A DNA stretch of 37,999 nucleotides from Planctomycetaceae bacterium. GTDB taxonomy: Bacteria; Planctomycetota; Planctomycetia; Pirellulales; Pirellulaceae. The DNA is taken from the NCBI GenBank assembly GCA_947463915.1, contig CANHVO010000021.1, positions 1 to 37,999 of the forward strand, written 5' to 3'. Shown here in pieces: positions 24,896 through 37,999 of this stretch (the stretch's first letter is position 1; the number at the start of each line of letters is the position of its first letter). The translations under genes were made by a program, and so were the position numbers. The notes under the pieces were generated by a model, which did no database searches, was not told the origin of the DNA, and worked only from the letters and a program-made list of their open reading frames with translations.

Positions 24896-26482
24896 ATGTC
24901 GTCAGTCCCCTTAAATCGGACCACTGCTCCTACCATTTCCCCCGCTGCCCGCCCCGTCGCTGTCGTGGACATCGGGGCAACCAGCGTACGGATGGCGATT
25001 GCCGAAATTGATCCTCGCGGCAACGTTCGTATATTGGAGGAGGTTTCCCAAGCGGTTTCACTGGGAAAAGACACGTTTGCCATCCAACGCATTCGCCGTC
25101 AGAGCATTGAGGAATGCGCCGTTGTTCTCAAGAGTTACCGCCGGCTGATGCAGGAATTTGGGATTTCTCGTCCCGACCAAGTGCGGGTAGTTGCCACCAG
25201 CGCGGTGCGTGAAGCCAGCAATCGCTTGGCATTCATCGATCGGATGTACATCGCGACCGGTCTCGAAGTCGAATCGCTCGACGAAGCCGAAGTCAACCGA
25301 ATCACGTACATGGGGATCCAACCCCTTTTGCAAGCCAATCCTGCCCTCGCCTCCGTCAAAACAATCGTTGTCGAAGTCGGCAGCGGTAGCACCGAGATTT
25401 TGGTGGTTCGAGGTGGAAACGTCCTGTTTTCTAATACGTATCGACTTGGCTCGCTTCGATTGTTGGAGCAAGTCGACCGGCTCAATACCTCGCACGCCAA
25501 ACAGCGCTCGATTATCGAAAGCCAAATCCATCGGCTTGTGCATCAAATCTATGAACATGTCGACTCGGACAAACAGATTCAAATGGTCGCGATCGGTGGA
25601 GACGTTCGGCTGGCAGCAGCCAATGTGCCTGGCTCTGAGTTCAATAAACAGATCTGCAGTGTGCCGGTCGATGGCCTCATGGAATTTGCCAAACTGGTCA
25701 GTGTGCTCAAGGAAGAAGAACTCGTTGCACGCTTTGGATTAACCTATGCCGATGCCGACACCGTATGGCCGGCCTTGATGAGCTATGTATTGCTCGCAAA
25801 GGAGTTCCATTGCGATCAGATTCATATCGCCGACACGAACTTACGGGACGGGCTCTTAAGTGATCTGGCGGTGAGGGACGCCTGGACCGCTGAGTTCCGC
25901 AATCAGATCATTCGCTCCGCAATCAATTTAGGACGGAAGCTTGGGTTCGACGAGACGCATGCGCGTCACGTGGCAACTTTGTCTCGAAAGTTGTTCTCCG
26001 ATTTGGTCGAAGAGCACCAACTTGACCAGCGCATGGAGTTGATCCTTTACTTAGCGGCACTGCTGCATGAAATTGGAACCTTTATCAATGCGAGAAGCCA
26101 TCACAAGCATGCGATGTACATCATTCGCAACAGCGAGTTGTTTGGGCTTTCGGTTCGAGACGTCCTTTTGGTGGCATTGATTGTTCGATACCATCGACGT
26201 TCATCGCCACAGCCAGACCACGAAGGCTACGCTACTTTGGATCGCAATGACCGAGTTGCAGTCGCCAAGCTTGCTGCTATTCTTAGGCTAGCAATTGCAT
26301 TGGACGAATCGCGTTCGCAACGTATCAGCAATATCCGTTGTCGGCGCGATGGTGACAGGCTCACGATCACAACGCACGGAATCGAAGACGTATCGCTTGA
26401 GCAACTGACTGTTCGTCAGTCCGGCGATTTGTTCGAAGAAGTCTTCGGCATGAGTGTGTTTTTGAGAAGCGAAACAGGCTGA
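24896..26482 (+). CDS. Ppx/GppA-family phosphatase with C-terminal HD-type domain
   Basis: 528 residues, soluble. The ASKHA-fold phosphatase domain has VVDIGATSVRMAI (23-35, phosphate loop), VVATSAVREASN (98-109) and VEVGSGSTEILVV (159-171, second phosphate loop, with Glu where most members have Asp). The C-terminal domain (about 340-500) is HD-like: HARHVATLSRKLF, LALLHEIG-type HE (391-392), SHHKHAMYIIRNSELFGLS and VRYHR. Enzymes of this type cleave polyphosphate or convert pppGpp to ppGpp; length and domain order match exopolyphosphatase (Ppx). Which substrate is used here is unknown. It is divergent from the Cys-rich gene and ends on the first base pairs of the RAYT-flanking repeat (the TGA overlaps it). 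Confidence 0.9.
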   Translation: MSSVPLNRTTAPTISPAARPVAVVDIGATSVRMAIAEIDPRGNVRILEEVSQAVSLGKDTFAIQRIRRQSIEECAVVLKSYRRLMQEFGISRPDQVRVVATSAVREASNRLAFIDRMYIATGLEVESLDEAEVNRITYMGIQPLLQANPALASVKTIVVEVGSGSTEILVVRGGNVLFSNTYRLGSLRLLEQVDRLNTSHAKQRSIIESQIHRLVHQIYEHVDSDKQIQMVAIGGDVRLAAANVPGSEFNKQICSVPVDGLMEFAKLVSVLKEEELVARFGLTYADADTVWPALMSYVLLAKEFHCDQIHIADTNLRDGLLSDLAVRDAWTAEFRNQIIRSAINLGRKLGFDETHARHVATLSRKLFSDLVEEHQLDQRMELILYLAALLHEIGTFINARSHHKHAMYIIRNSELFGLSVRDVLLVALIVRYHRRSSPQPDHEGYATLDRNDRVAVAKLAAILRLAIALDESRSQRISNIRCRRDGDRLTITTHGIEDVSLEQLTVRQSGDLFEEVFGMSVFLRSETG

Positions 26483-26612
26483 GTGGGATAGGCTTCCAGC
26501 CTGTCGCTCGCACTTTCTCCAGCCTGTTACTGAAGCTTAAAGAATATCAAAACAAAGGTTTGTCTTTCAAAATCCTCAACCCCAAAGCGACAGGCTGGAA
26601 GCCTATCCCACT
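26482..26612. repeat. Family B REPIN, left copy beside the RAYT gene
   Basis: 131 bp with inverted ends (AGTGGGATAGGCTTCCAGCC and its reverse complement). The first 82 bases are identical to the right copy at 27313-27442. It overlaps the Ppx stop codon by one base and ends five bases before the RAYT ATG. Confidence 0.93.
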
Positions 26613-29600
26613 TTATCATGCCTGAAGAAGGTCTTTTTCGGCGTCGGCATTTGCCGCATATCGATGTCGAAGACAAACCCTATTTCGTAACCGGATGCCT
26701 GGCTGGAAGTATCTCAGCAGTAGGCATATCCAAAATTCGCCGCTATCGAAACGAACTGGACTCGCGCCCCAAACCTATTGAATTCACAACCGAACAATGG
26801 GAAATGCAAAAGCACAAGCTCGTCTTCAAGCTGGTGGACGATTTGCTTGATGGCGAAAGCCCATCGCAATATCTCGCAGATCCTCGATTGGCTGAGATTC
26901 TCCAAAACTCCTTTCTGTTTTTTGCCGGGGTTCGATACGATCTGTTGGCTTTCGTTGTTATGCCAAGTCACCATCATTGGCTTTTTCTCCCAAAACGGGA
27001 CTGGGCAGATAGCCTTGCGGATCAATCAACTACCGGCCAAAAGGCAATGTCACCTCGCGAGTCCATTTCACATAGCATCCAAAGCTACACAGCAAATCAA
27101 TGCAATCGATTCCTTGGTAGATCAGGGACATTTTGGCAAGGCGAAACGTTTGATCACTATCCTCGCGATGAAGCCGAATTGTTGCGAATCATCCACTATA
27201 TTGAAAACAATCCCGTCAAGGCCAAGCTCATCGAGCATCCACATGAATGGCCCTGGTCATCTGCAGCACTACGCCATCGACGGAATCTTGCCCCTGGTGA
27301 GCCCATTCTCAAAGTGGGATAGGCTTCCAGCCTGTCGCTCGCACTTTCTCCAGCCTGTTACTGAAGCTTAAAGAATATCAAAACAAAGGTTTGTTACTCG
27401 AAATCACCAACCCAAGGCGACAGGCTGGAAGCCTATCCCACTCCTTCAAGCTCGAGCAGCCACTTCTTTGTAGGAAGCCCCCCACCAAAACCGGTCAAGC
27501 TTCCGTTGCTGCCGATGACACGATGGCACGGAAGCACGATGGGAAGCGGGTTACGTCCGTTGGCGGCACCGACTGCACGAACCGCTTTTGGCGAACCAAC
27601 GCGAGTCGCTAGTTCCGCGTAACTCCAAGTGTCCCCATAAGGAATTTGGCCGAGCGTTCGCCATGTTCGTTGTTGAAAATCCGTTCCGACGAGACTGAGT
27701 TTCAAGTCGAACGCTTTGCGAGTTCCAGCGAGATACTCGAGCAATTGCTCGCGAGGCTCGCGCGTAGCATCGCTATCGCGACGCCAGCCTTCTTGAGTTG
27801 GCTCATGCTTGTTGTTTTCAAACAGGACATATCTTAAGCCAGACTCATCAATCGCGACGGTCAATGACCCGATGGGCGTCTTGAATCGATCAAACCACAT
27901 GATTCACTCCTGCGTTGTCTCGCCAGATAGATGCCAAAGATGCAAAACGGCGTAGGCACGCCACGGTCGCCAGACTTGAGAACGCGATTCCGTTTCCCGA
28001 ATGCCCAATCGCTTGCCTTGACCTAGAACTTGCTGCAAAACCAAATCGCCAGCAGGAAAGGCATCGGGATGGCTCAGAGCACGCATGGCGACATACTGCG
28101 CCGTCCAGGCTCCTATGCCAGGAAGTGCGATAAAATTGCCAACAAAATCATCCAATCGCTGGCCAGCATGAAAGCCGACTCGCCTATCCAAAACCGCACT
28201 TGCCAAACTACGGAGCGTTGCTGCACGTGCTTTTGGCAACCCTAACTTCTCTAACGGCGCGTCGACCAGCGATTCAGGATTCGGAAAGCTTCGATCCAAT
28301 CCCGCCGGTCCGTCAATTCGTTGCCCACCATAATTGCGAACAAGACGTTGCGCCAGAGTGGTCGCCCCGGCAACGCTAATCTGTTGCCCAAGAACCGCTC
28401 GCACTGCGACTTCAAAACCGTCCCAGCCACCGGGGACTCTGAGACCGGGACGTCGCTCAATACCTCTAACCAGCAGGGGCTCCTCCGACAATACCGAATG
28501 GACCGCAGATAAGTCCGCATCCAGATCAAAGAGCCGGCGTACCCGTCTGACTATGTTGGGAATGGTCCGTGGATCTACGTTCACAATCTCGAGCAATAAC
28601 TCAGGCTTGGATTCGTTTTCAGAAACACGAATCCAAGTTGTTGCGTCAACTGGCCCCAAAACTCTTTCGTAGCTGTCGGCATTGACCCGCTCAATGCCTG
28701 GCATCACACGCTTCGCAAAGAAAGAGAGCATCAAAGGGAAGTTCAAAGGCGGCCGATATGCTAACCTCAACTTTAACACGCCGACAGGCGTATTCGTCCT
28801 CAATCTGCGAATTGCAGTAGGGGCCACACCGCAGCCCTCAGTGAACGCTGCATTGAATCGTCGCACGCTTTGGAAACCGGATGCAAATGCCACTTGGGTC
28901 ACAGGTAAGTCCGTCTCTGTCAATAATTGCTTCGCCAGCAGTAAACGACGCGTCGTGTGCACGGTAATCGGAGTCGCGCCGGAATGTTGCAGAAAGAGGC
29001 GACGCAACTGCCGTCCGCTCACTCCTACTTTTTCCGCGAGGGTTTCAACGGAGCCTTCTCCCAAAGCGCCGTCGGTGATCAAAGACAACGCGCGTTGCAC
29101 TGTATCTTCACCACCCCAAGTGGCTCCTGGAGACAATTCAGGTCGACAACGCAAGCAAGGCCTATAGCCAGCGTTTGCCGCAGCAGCCGCCGTTGGGAAG
29201 TACAAAACGTTGCTCTGCTTCGGCGTCGGAGCAGGACAAACGGGACGACAATAGATGCGAGTGCTGCGAACCGCCGTGAAAAACAAACCGTCAAAGCGTG
29301 GGTCCTTGGCAGCTCGTGCGCGATCACATTCGGTTGGGGATGGCATGGATGATTGGAACATCCAGGCATCATACACCTAAGAGCCAGAGAATACTCGCCG
29401 TTTTCGGACATGGCTTACGATCGAAGTTTACAGCTAAGCACGTCGGCAAAAGATGAAGGGACTTCGTTTAACAGTCAGCCGTAGGTGTACTGCCAAAAGA
29501 ACGCGGTACGCCTGCGGCTGACCGTTAAACGACAAATCAACATGCCGCGTACTAGGTATATTGGAATCCGCCGCGCTCGCCTTAAAGTTTTAAGTTGAGC

Positions 29601-32600
29601 ATCCCATCCAGGGACTCGCGAATCTTGGCTTCCGACGTGCCGCCACCACCTACGATAACTTGCTTTACTTTACCATCGCGATCAATGATGACGGTCTGAG
29701 GGATCGCTTGCGCGTGATAGGCACGCGCAACAGCGCCATCCGAATCCAACACGACGACTGGGCTGATCTTCAGACGATCCAGCAACGCTCGCACCTCCGC
29801 AGAAGTTTGCTCGATATTGACGGCGATGACGTCGACCTCCGCACCTTTGTAATCTAGGCCCAAGTCGGTAATTTTTGGCAATGATGCGACACATGGACCG
29901 CACCACGTTGCCCAAAAGTCCAACACAACCACTCGCCCCCGAAGATCCGATAGTTTCAGAAGCGTACCATCGAGCTTTTTTAATTCAAAATCGGGTGCAG
30001 CATTTCCAATCATCTTTGAATGCACCGAATCGGGTGCGCTGCCACCCTCTGCATCAGGCGAATCCAAATCGTTGACAAACTTGGGATCGGCTGCATTTTC
30101 TAGAGTCCACTTTCCAAATCGATTCTTCTTGGCTTCATCTGCGATTGCGTCCCCGAGCACGAGCCTCGAAATCTTGGAGAGGTCGATATGGCAATCTCCT
30201 AATTGTGGATGCTGGCCATACAAAATGTCTCCTTCCACTCTCTCCGGTGCAATGCTGACTCGCGTTCCAGAGCTGTCTAAGGCTTGGCAGACTAAGTCGC
30301 CCTTGTTCTTTTTCTCGACAACCACGTTGGCTTCCGCGGGCGGCACCAATTCCGGCTTCTTGCCTGGCGGCACGATTTCAGGTGCATCTTGGAGCCAGAT
30401 GATTTCGGCTACGCTTTTCATCTGAATCTTGCGTTCCTCACCTCGAACCTGGAGCGTAACGTTGTCCACATCCATGCTCAACAACTGACCTCGAATAGCA
30501 TCCCCTTCTCGCGATACAACCAAGTGAGTCGGAGGATTGTTGCGCTGTGAGCGAGGTAGCGTTAGCAATCGTTTTCGCCCGGCTTTTTCCATGTTGTCGG
30601 TTCCGGTATAAACCAGTTTGCGAACACCGCGGACCATATCGACATCAATCTTGTTCGTGCTGAATAACGACGACTGAAAGAACATTTCTCCCTCGCTCAC
30701 ACTTTGGATGTCGGCTGCAAAACAATCGCCGCTCTTGAGAAACAGAGACGGCTCATCCTTGTCGAGCGACCGTCCAAAGTCCGCTGTAACCTTTGGTTTA
30801 GCTGGTTTGTCGACCTTGGACACGTTCGCGATCGGCTCGATCGTTCCTGTCACGCCAGAAGCGATTGCTATCGGGAAAAGTGCATTCGACGGTTTCCAAT
30901 TCAAAGTCTGAAAATCGATCTTGGGGACATCGATCTTGGGGGCATTGCCCGCATTCGCCGAATCCATTGGGACGATTCTGCCGCACGAAATAGCCCATGG
31001 CGAATTTAGCCTCATCGGAGCTACCTCCGCGTTTTTGGTGTCGTCACTGGCCAGCTCTGATTTGAACTTGCCGCTTTGACCGATCGACATGATGTCAGCC
31101 AAAAGGATACGAACTTCGGTTTTGGACTGCTCAAGTGAGACGACGAGATGTTCCGATTGGATCGAAACGGCCTGGCCGACGAAACGGGCTCCCGACCAAA
31201 GTTGTATGGAAAAAAGTTTTTGATTCGCCACTTTGTTTGCGTCGATTGGAGCGTAGGGGTACTCAATCCGATCCACTTGATCCAGCGAAACGCGACCAAG
31301 GAATTCAGACTTTGCAAACCCAAAGGAATGGTCGTTTGGCTCGAATCCAACCGGTTGACCGATAAACGTTTGCCCGTTCTGAAGAAGCGTTTCAGGCGAC
31401 TTGATTTGGCCGTTTTCCGGTTCTTTTCCCTTGCTCAAAAAGACGGGGGTCGAAAAGATGGAGCGATAGATTTTGAGCGATCGCAAAGAAAGCCGCCCTG
31501 CAACATTGCTGAACAATACCGTTTGCTTGCCTGTCAAACGCATGTTTTTACTTAATGGAAGCTGAGCAATCGCTACACCGTTTTGCGTGATAACCAATCG
31601 CCCTCGTACCGAATCGCAAAGCAATCGCAACGCTATCCCGTTGGAGCCGTCCAGCGGTTGATAGATTGTTGCGATGTCAGCAGTGACATCGTCCTCAACG
31701 AGCACGGAGACCGAAAGCGTATTCTTGTTTTCGGGCTTTCGAATGTGAAGCTCGAGCTTGCATTGCTCGGTATCCCCAATTTGCAGCGAAAAATTCGGGC
31801 TTGATGATTGCCAAGAGACACTGAGATCGATCGCGGCCAAGTCTGGCATCGTCACGGATTGAGAAATGACTGTTCCTGCGGCTTCCGTATCGTAGGAACC
31901 AAGACCATCAAACCAACGTTTGCCTTTTTTTGCATCTGGAGTTATCTGCTTCCAATCCGCGAATTTGAGTTCTCCCGATTCGGACGCCGACATCGACGGA
32001 GTCCGAAGAATACTTCGCACCGTTGCGGCCGGTATATGTTGCTTCCCAATCAACTCATTTTCTACATCCACAAATTCTTCGCTGATCGAAGTCACACTTC
32101 CAGTGAGCGCCTCCCCGTTCTGCAATTCGACGATGAACTGGGTCGGACGCCCCTCTTCAATTGGCTTTTGAGTTTGGATAGGCTGAACTAGGCTCTCGAC
32201 ATTACTCCATGGGACGACCATGTCCGACACAAATGCGGGACATTGCCAGACCAGGTCACCGTTGGCATCGCTAGCTTTCCCAAACTCGCCACGATAGACG
32301 TCTCCGCCGACGAGTTGGAGTTTTCCAAGCAGACTGTCAGCCTTCGCGTTTTTGTTTTCAACCGGATCTGCGGCCATGCAGACCGTTACGAACAGCAACG
32401 CCGAGATGTAAGCCAAAGCAATTTTTGTCGATTGCATAACAAATAGGTTCGCTGTTTTAACGTTCATAAATCGGTAGGAATCGGAAATTCAAAGCAAGTG
32501 CCAACAAGGACATGGACGTGGCCACCGCTGGCCCAAAATTTCCGTCAAAATGACCATCCGACTTTTGCTTTTGCTTGAGTTCAATGATGAGGTTTTTGTT

Positions 32601-35600
32601 CCACTTTTCCCAAGCCGCGATGTCCGCTTGAAACAACGCTTGAGCTTTGTAGTAGGCCGTGTACTCCCCATAATGATCACCAACCAAGTTGGAGTCGCTG
32701 GCCTTCAAAAGATTCGCCGTGCCTTTGTATTGCTTCAAGTCTTTTCGGCCTGCGATTGAGAACACCAAGCATGCGATGGCGGTTCTTGCTGGCGAATCGC
32801 CCATGCCACCCATGCCGCCTGCATACGCAACTTGGCCATTGTCGGACGTCATGCTCGTAAAGTACTTAATGGCAAGATCAATGTTTTTGTCCGGAACCTC
32901 GATGCCTGCGTTGCGAGCAGCCAAAAGCGACATGAGGACAGCCCCCGCCACCGAGGTGTCGGAGTCCGTTCCGTCAGGCGAATACCGCCAAGCCCCATCT
33001 CGATTCTTATTCTGACTGGTCACCGAGGTTCTAACCGCCAACTCAAGCGACTGACCAATCGAACGCACTCGTTTTTTATCTGTCCCTTCTGGCCAAAAGT
33101 TGCGTTCGTCGACGGCACCGTAAGCCTCGGCCATCGCAAGAGTCGCAAACCCATGGTGATACATACTCCCACCAAAGTAACCGGTCGTTGCACTTTGTTC
33201 ACGGATCAAGGATTGAATCGCTTTACGTACCGGGACACTGTATTGACCAAAATTGGGGTCTTCGCCGGAAGCGAGATAGGCCATAAGAGATAGTCCAGTG
33301 CCACCGGCACCGCCGCCTTCACCCCCTGTTGCCTTCCATGTCCCATTGTCATCTTGGTTGTTGGTCAGCCAACTTAGACCACGATCATAGATTTCTCGTA
33401 CATCTCGCGAGACCCCTTGCCCCTGGACGGCGTTTCCGTCTCGACGTGGCGGTTGAGCCAGACCAACTGGAATGAGAACCAATACGAACCAAGAAAAAAA
33501 TGCAACAGATCGCAACTGGAACTCACTGAAATGGATAAAGAAACGGGAAACGCTCATCGGATGACATCTTTCATCGCAGGTAGTATGACATCTTGCATCG
33601 CGGGCAATAATCGATTCATGGGGACCGGCGGAGCGGGTTCCTTCAGGGCGGACAACTGTTTCTCGCTTAGGATTTCTTTCGCGATGGGCGCCTTTTGTAG
33701 CTCTTCGCAAATGCTATGAAAGTCTAATTCACGATCGCCCAATTCCTTTGCCCATTCCTCGATCTTCGCCCTCTGAGTGGAATTCAGCCCCAACTTTCGC
33801 TGCAGACTGAGAAGGCTTCTCAGCTGGTTCGTTCGCTTTAGGTTGGCAAGTTTCCGGCTTTCATCCCCTTTGATCTTCTCTTTTTGCTCTTTGGTTAATT
33901 GCGACATCAAGACTTTGTGCCAAACAGCTTTCTTATCCACTTTGTCTGACTGAACCGAAGACGCAAACTGCCAAACTTTTTGCTGCATCTCTTGCAAAAG
34001 CTGGGGTGTCATTTTCCCATCGTAAGGGCTCAATATAAATGTGATTTTATTCTCGATATGCTGGACATCGACGTCGATGGCTTCGTTTAATTTGCTCCAC
34101 TGTTCGTCTGTGAGATTGCAAATACTGTGGACGCGATCAAGTTCACGACGAATACTTTCTCGCTTCAACTTCTGAAATGCAGCTTTCGAACCTCCCAACG
34201 ATCCGTACATGTACTCTTCCATTTGCTGGCGATTCATTCTGGGCAGAACACCACCAGCAAAGCCATTATTGCCATTCACGCCCATCATGTCATCCATCTC
34301 GTCCTCAATGTCCACCTGTGGGATTTCTTGAGCAAAGGATGTATTTGAAATGGGCCCAACCGCAAGCAGGCTTATCCAAAACAGGAATTGAACGAAGAGC
34401 TTCAATCCATCACGGTTTCTTTTCATCGGAAGCCCCTTCCTGATCAGCCTTTGGCTTTTCGATTTCTATATCAACCGGTTTGGAATTGTCTTTCACCGGT
34501 TCGACATCCAAAGAATCCGCACTCACTGCCGCTCCCACACGAAACCTTTCCTCGAGTGGCAACGACGGGGAATCGGCTGAGGCCTGTTGTGCTCCAAAGC
34601 GCTGTTGCTGGTCTCGCGTCGACAATGCAGCCCTTTGCGACTCCGATAGGACAGGCGTTATCCAGCTTGGGCGAATCTCCGGCAGAAGCGATGCATTGTC
34701 AAAGGTTGCCTCCAACGAGCGATACCAACGGTCCTTCCACTTTTCATTGAGGATGACTTCAATTTGATCCATCTGGACACCGCTCAAGTTCAGCTTTGCT
34801 TGTAGCGTGTCCAAAACTTTGCTGATGACCGCCTTCTGCCGCCATTTCATTCGGTCAGCAAGTTCCAAGTCGTACTTCTCAAGCTGTTCCTTCATCGAAA
34901 CAGATTCGAGCCAAAGCCGAACAATTCGCTCCGCCAAACCATCTAGATCAATCGTTCCATAAACATGCTCTTGCGTTCGTTTGGAGATGGACGAATTCGT
35001 CTTTGGCTTCCACTCCGATTCGGCCAGATCCGCCAACGCTTGCTGCTGCTTGAGTTCCAATCCGCAGATATCACCAATAACGGTGAGCTCGTTTTGGATC
35101 AAGCCTCGCATTTGCTTAAGTAATTGCGGTTTTGAATTAACTTGCCGAATCGCCACTCCGGGGACGGCTAGATCGTCAGCAAGCAAAACATCTACCACAA
35201 CGGGCTCCAACTTCTCTTGCTTTTGAGCAAAAAGATTGTTCGAGCACACGATCGCAAGAATCACAACCACGACATATCTAAGTCTTACTATGTGGGCTAC
35301 TGGGCGACGGGCAAATTTCACGGCAGGGCCTTGCGCTCAAGTCTTTGAAAGTACTCGTCAAGCCCTTGCCGATACTCTTCCGGAAAAGAGGAACCAGACG
35401 TCCCTGTCGACTGCTGCACTCCATGGTCCTCGCGCGTTTCCTTCTCGTTAATACCGGCTCCCAATAGGGCAATGGCTGCGTCTTGGGTTTCGCCACCACC
35501 TCCTCCGCCTGGATCCGAACCACCACCTCCACCGCTCTTGGGATTGATCCGCTTGCTCTTAAGCAACAACTCAATCACTTCGGTCTCAGCTGCAATCGCC

Positions 35601-37999
35601 AACTTGGATGTGTCTGGCCGATCCAAGATTTCGGCGGCATCAACCATCGCCCGGTCCACTTCATTCATCAATGCAAGTTCCTTACCGAACTCCTCTTGAG
35701 CATCCGGTAATTCCTCAATCTTGGTGCGTACTGCGACAATTCGCTCTTGCAGACTAACCTGAGTGGTCGCTAGCTCGTCGACCATATCCAAGTACTTGTC
35801 ATTCTCAGAAACCGGCTTCGCTTGCTCAGCAACTCGTGTTCTCTCGCGAAGATTGATCTCTTCCTCAAGAATCTTCATGACTTCAAGAATGATCGAAGGA
35901 GGGAGAGAGCTTTTGGATTTGCTTCCTTTGCACTCGCCTTTGCACGCTGGATCAACCAAGTCTTCTGCCCAACGATCCATTGTATCCGACCAGTATTCGG
36001 CTTCCGCAATGGCGATCCCTTGTGACTCGAGGACTCGGTTCGATAGCACCCGAATACCTCCAAGCACATCTTCCTTTTTCATTTCCTCGAGAACACTTTG
36101 AAACTTGACCAAAGGTCGACGTTCGTGAAAGGCCTCTAAATCATCGATAATCAAGCCGACGTTGTTCAGCGCGTTTTCCTCTCTCGTCTTCAACTGCTTG
36201 ATTCGCGCTTGTTGGCCAATTTCTAATCGCTTCAAGCTAGAACCAAACGCATTATCGATCTCGCTCGATGTCGCATCCGCGATTTGCATTTGTTCTCGAG
36301 AAGCCGCCTTGAGTCGCTTTACAAGCGTACTTCCCTCAAGGTTCGCCATCAGGTTATTGAGCTCTTCAGCAACTTTATCGAATTCAGCGAGCAACTCCTC
36401 TTGCTTGCGGACTGCTTCCTCGACTTTGTTCTCCTCGGCAGGTGCATCTTCTTCTTCGCCTGGCTTCTTTGGCTGAGGTTTGCCCATGACCGTTGTGTTA
36501 GGCAATCGCAAAGGCGATGGGGCGCCAGCTTTTTTTGCAGCCTGGCCTGGCTCCTCGGCCGGAATGGCTGGCTGTTGCGAAGACTCGCGGTCTGCAATCG
36601 ATGGATTTTGAGGTTGAGCCGGCTTTGGATCTTCCTTCGGCGGACCGGCAGGATTGCTCGCTGAATCTTTGCTTTGGCCAACCATCGGTCCCGACTTGGA
36701 CTTTTGACCTGCCGATTTCGCGATCTTCTTTTCGTCTTTCGCCTGCTTCAACAGGTCAGCCACCGAAGGCATGCGATTAGCCGCGATGTCCTTGAGGATT
36801 TGATGCATCTCGGCCCACTTTTCCAAATGGCCTACTCCAATCTCAGAATTTCGAGCTGCTTGTCGGAGCAATTCTTCGCCTCGTCCGGTCAAGTTCTTTA
36901 GCCGGCGACCGTTCGCTTGTTCCGCAGACGCTTGTTGCTCGATCTTGCGTTTCGTTTCTTCCTTGTTGAGATCATCTTCCGACAGGTCACGAATCTTTCT
37001 GTTCGTGTCAAGCAGTTGCAACTCGCGATCGCGAACTTCAAGCGATTCGCGTTGCCACTTGCTCAATTGCTCAAGAACCCAGATTGCGTGGTCGCTTGGT
37101 GTCAAAACATACAACAGGTGAGGTGTCGAATAGACACGACCTCGGTCAGGCAAATAGTCCTCAACAAACATTCGAAGCTCAAGAGGCTGAGCTGGAATCT
37201 TGAGAGCAGTGGCTTGAAAGGTTGCCATCGCATCCAGCGTCTCAGCATTTGGATTACCGGCCGAAAGCATAAGCTCACCTTGAATAGGTGTCGCCCCTTT
37301 GAATCCTTCGGCGGTCCGCCATTCCATACCGATATGCTTGACCCCAAAGTCATCCACCGAGCGAACGGTAAATTGAAGCTGCTCCGAATCCAACACGACG
37401 CGCGATCGGGGCAAGCCATCGGAAAAGACGGCAGGGGATTCGTCGTTGCGAACAGTAACATTGACGGAGAAGGGAGACTTTGACGTCAAGCCAAAAGTAT
37501 CAGTCCAATCAAATTCCACCTTGCGGGACTCGTCCATGACTTCGCTTTTGGGACGAAACGACTGATCCTCTACCCCAATTTCGCTTCCGTTAAATTTAGC
37601 AGATACCAACGCGCGCGATGCCGTTGCGTCGAATCCGACGCTAGAGCCTAAGACGACGGAGAGCCCACCGCCGCGAACGTCCTTGGAGAGCAGCTGTTCT
37701 CGCTGCAAGTATTTGGGCAACTCAATGGACGCTTGGATCCGTTCCAACTCAGGCCTCAACTTGGGCTCGATTTGAACACTGGGAGTCGCATCACCAATCG
37801 ACAGCGATAGTGTTCCCGATTCAATTTGCGGTGGCAGTTCGAAAGCATACTCACGATCCTGCAAAATTGTTTCAAGTTCTGCTTGACCGCCGATATTCGC
37901 CTTTGCTTTGGCGGGGCTCCATTCGGAACCAGATGCCAGCTTGACCGAAATAGGAAAAGCCTCGCCATGCGGTACGACCACTTTTTTCGGTAGCGGCTC

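Overview
The window (about 50% GC, 38 kb) looks like a chromosomal segment of a planctomycete, most likely a Pirellulales relative (Rhodopirellula-like). This is inferred from gene content: a Tat-exported Gfo/Idh/MocA oxidoreductase beside a PQQ-type beta-propeller, a DUF4058 protein, a DUF6513/dihydropteroate-synthase-like protein, long multi-domain exported proteins with a TlpA thioredoxin end, a squalene-cyclase-type toroid protein, and a dense scatter of palindromic intergenic repeats. No rRNA, tRNA, CRISPR array or prophage was seen.

Layout. 1-4387 (minus): the N-terminus of an unidentified protein, then a surface-polysaccharide group (O-antigen ligase-like, WecA/MraY-type GlcNAc-1-P transferase, DUF4416). 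4813-7320: a degenerate ADP-ribosylglycohydrolase-like protein (+) facing a Gfo/Idh/MocA oxidoreductase (-). 7608-10715 (+): an HTH-receiver response regulator, a soluble histidine kinase and a lipoprotein. 11044-14892 (+): PQQ-like propeller, Tat-exported oxidoreductase, sirtuin. 15042-17436: an AT-richer patch with an ankyrin-SUFU protein of the immunity-protein type, flanked by two short coding-like scraps, and an Rpn-type nuclease. 17645-26482: two RluA-type pseudouridine synthases, a DUF4058 gene broken by an in-frame stop, a DUF6513 pterin-binding protein, MoeA, a Cys-rich exported protein and a Ppx/GppA phosphatase. 26482-27442: a RAYT transposase bracketed by two nearly identical palindromic repeats. 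27433-29376 (-): a two-gene alkylation-repair operon (Ada-AlkA fusion plus Ogt). 29582-37999 (-): five overlapping genes for exported proteins; the first runs off the window.

The most notable features are: (1) the REPIN/RAYT system, with one family flanking its own transposase, a third copy 18 kb away, and several other palindrome families that sit just after stop codons and fill four of the five convergent gene gaps; (2) the five-gene exported operon, ending in a protein with seven apparent Sm/SH3-like modules fused to a TlpA thioredoxin; (3) a candidate 70-nt terminated RNA upstream of a pseudouridine synthase; (4) an orphan ankyrin-SUFU gene; and (5) an ADP-ribosylglycohydrolase-fold protein that has lost its metal ligands. 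All family assignments come from reading motifs by eye; no database search was run.
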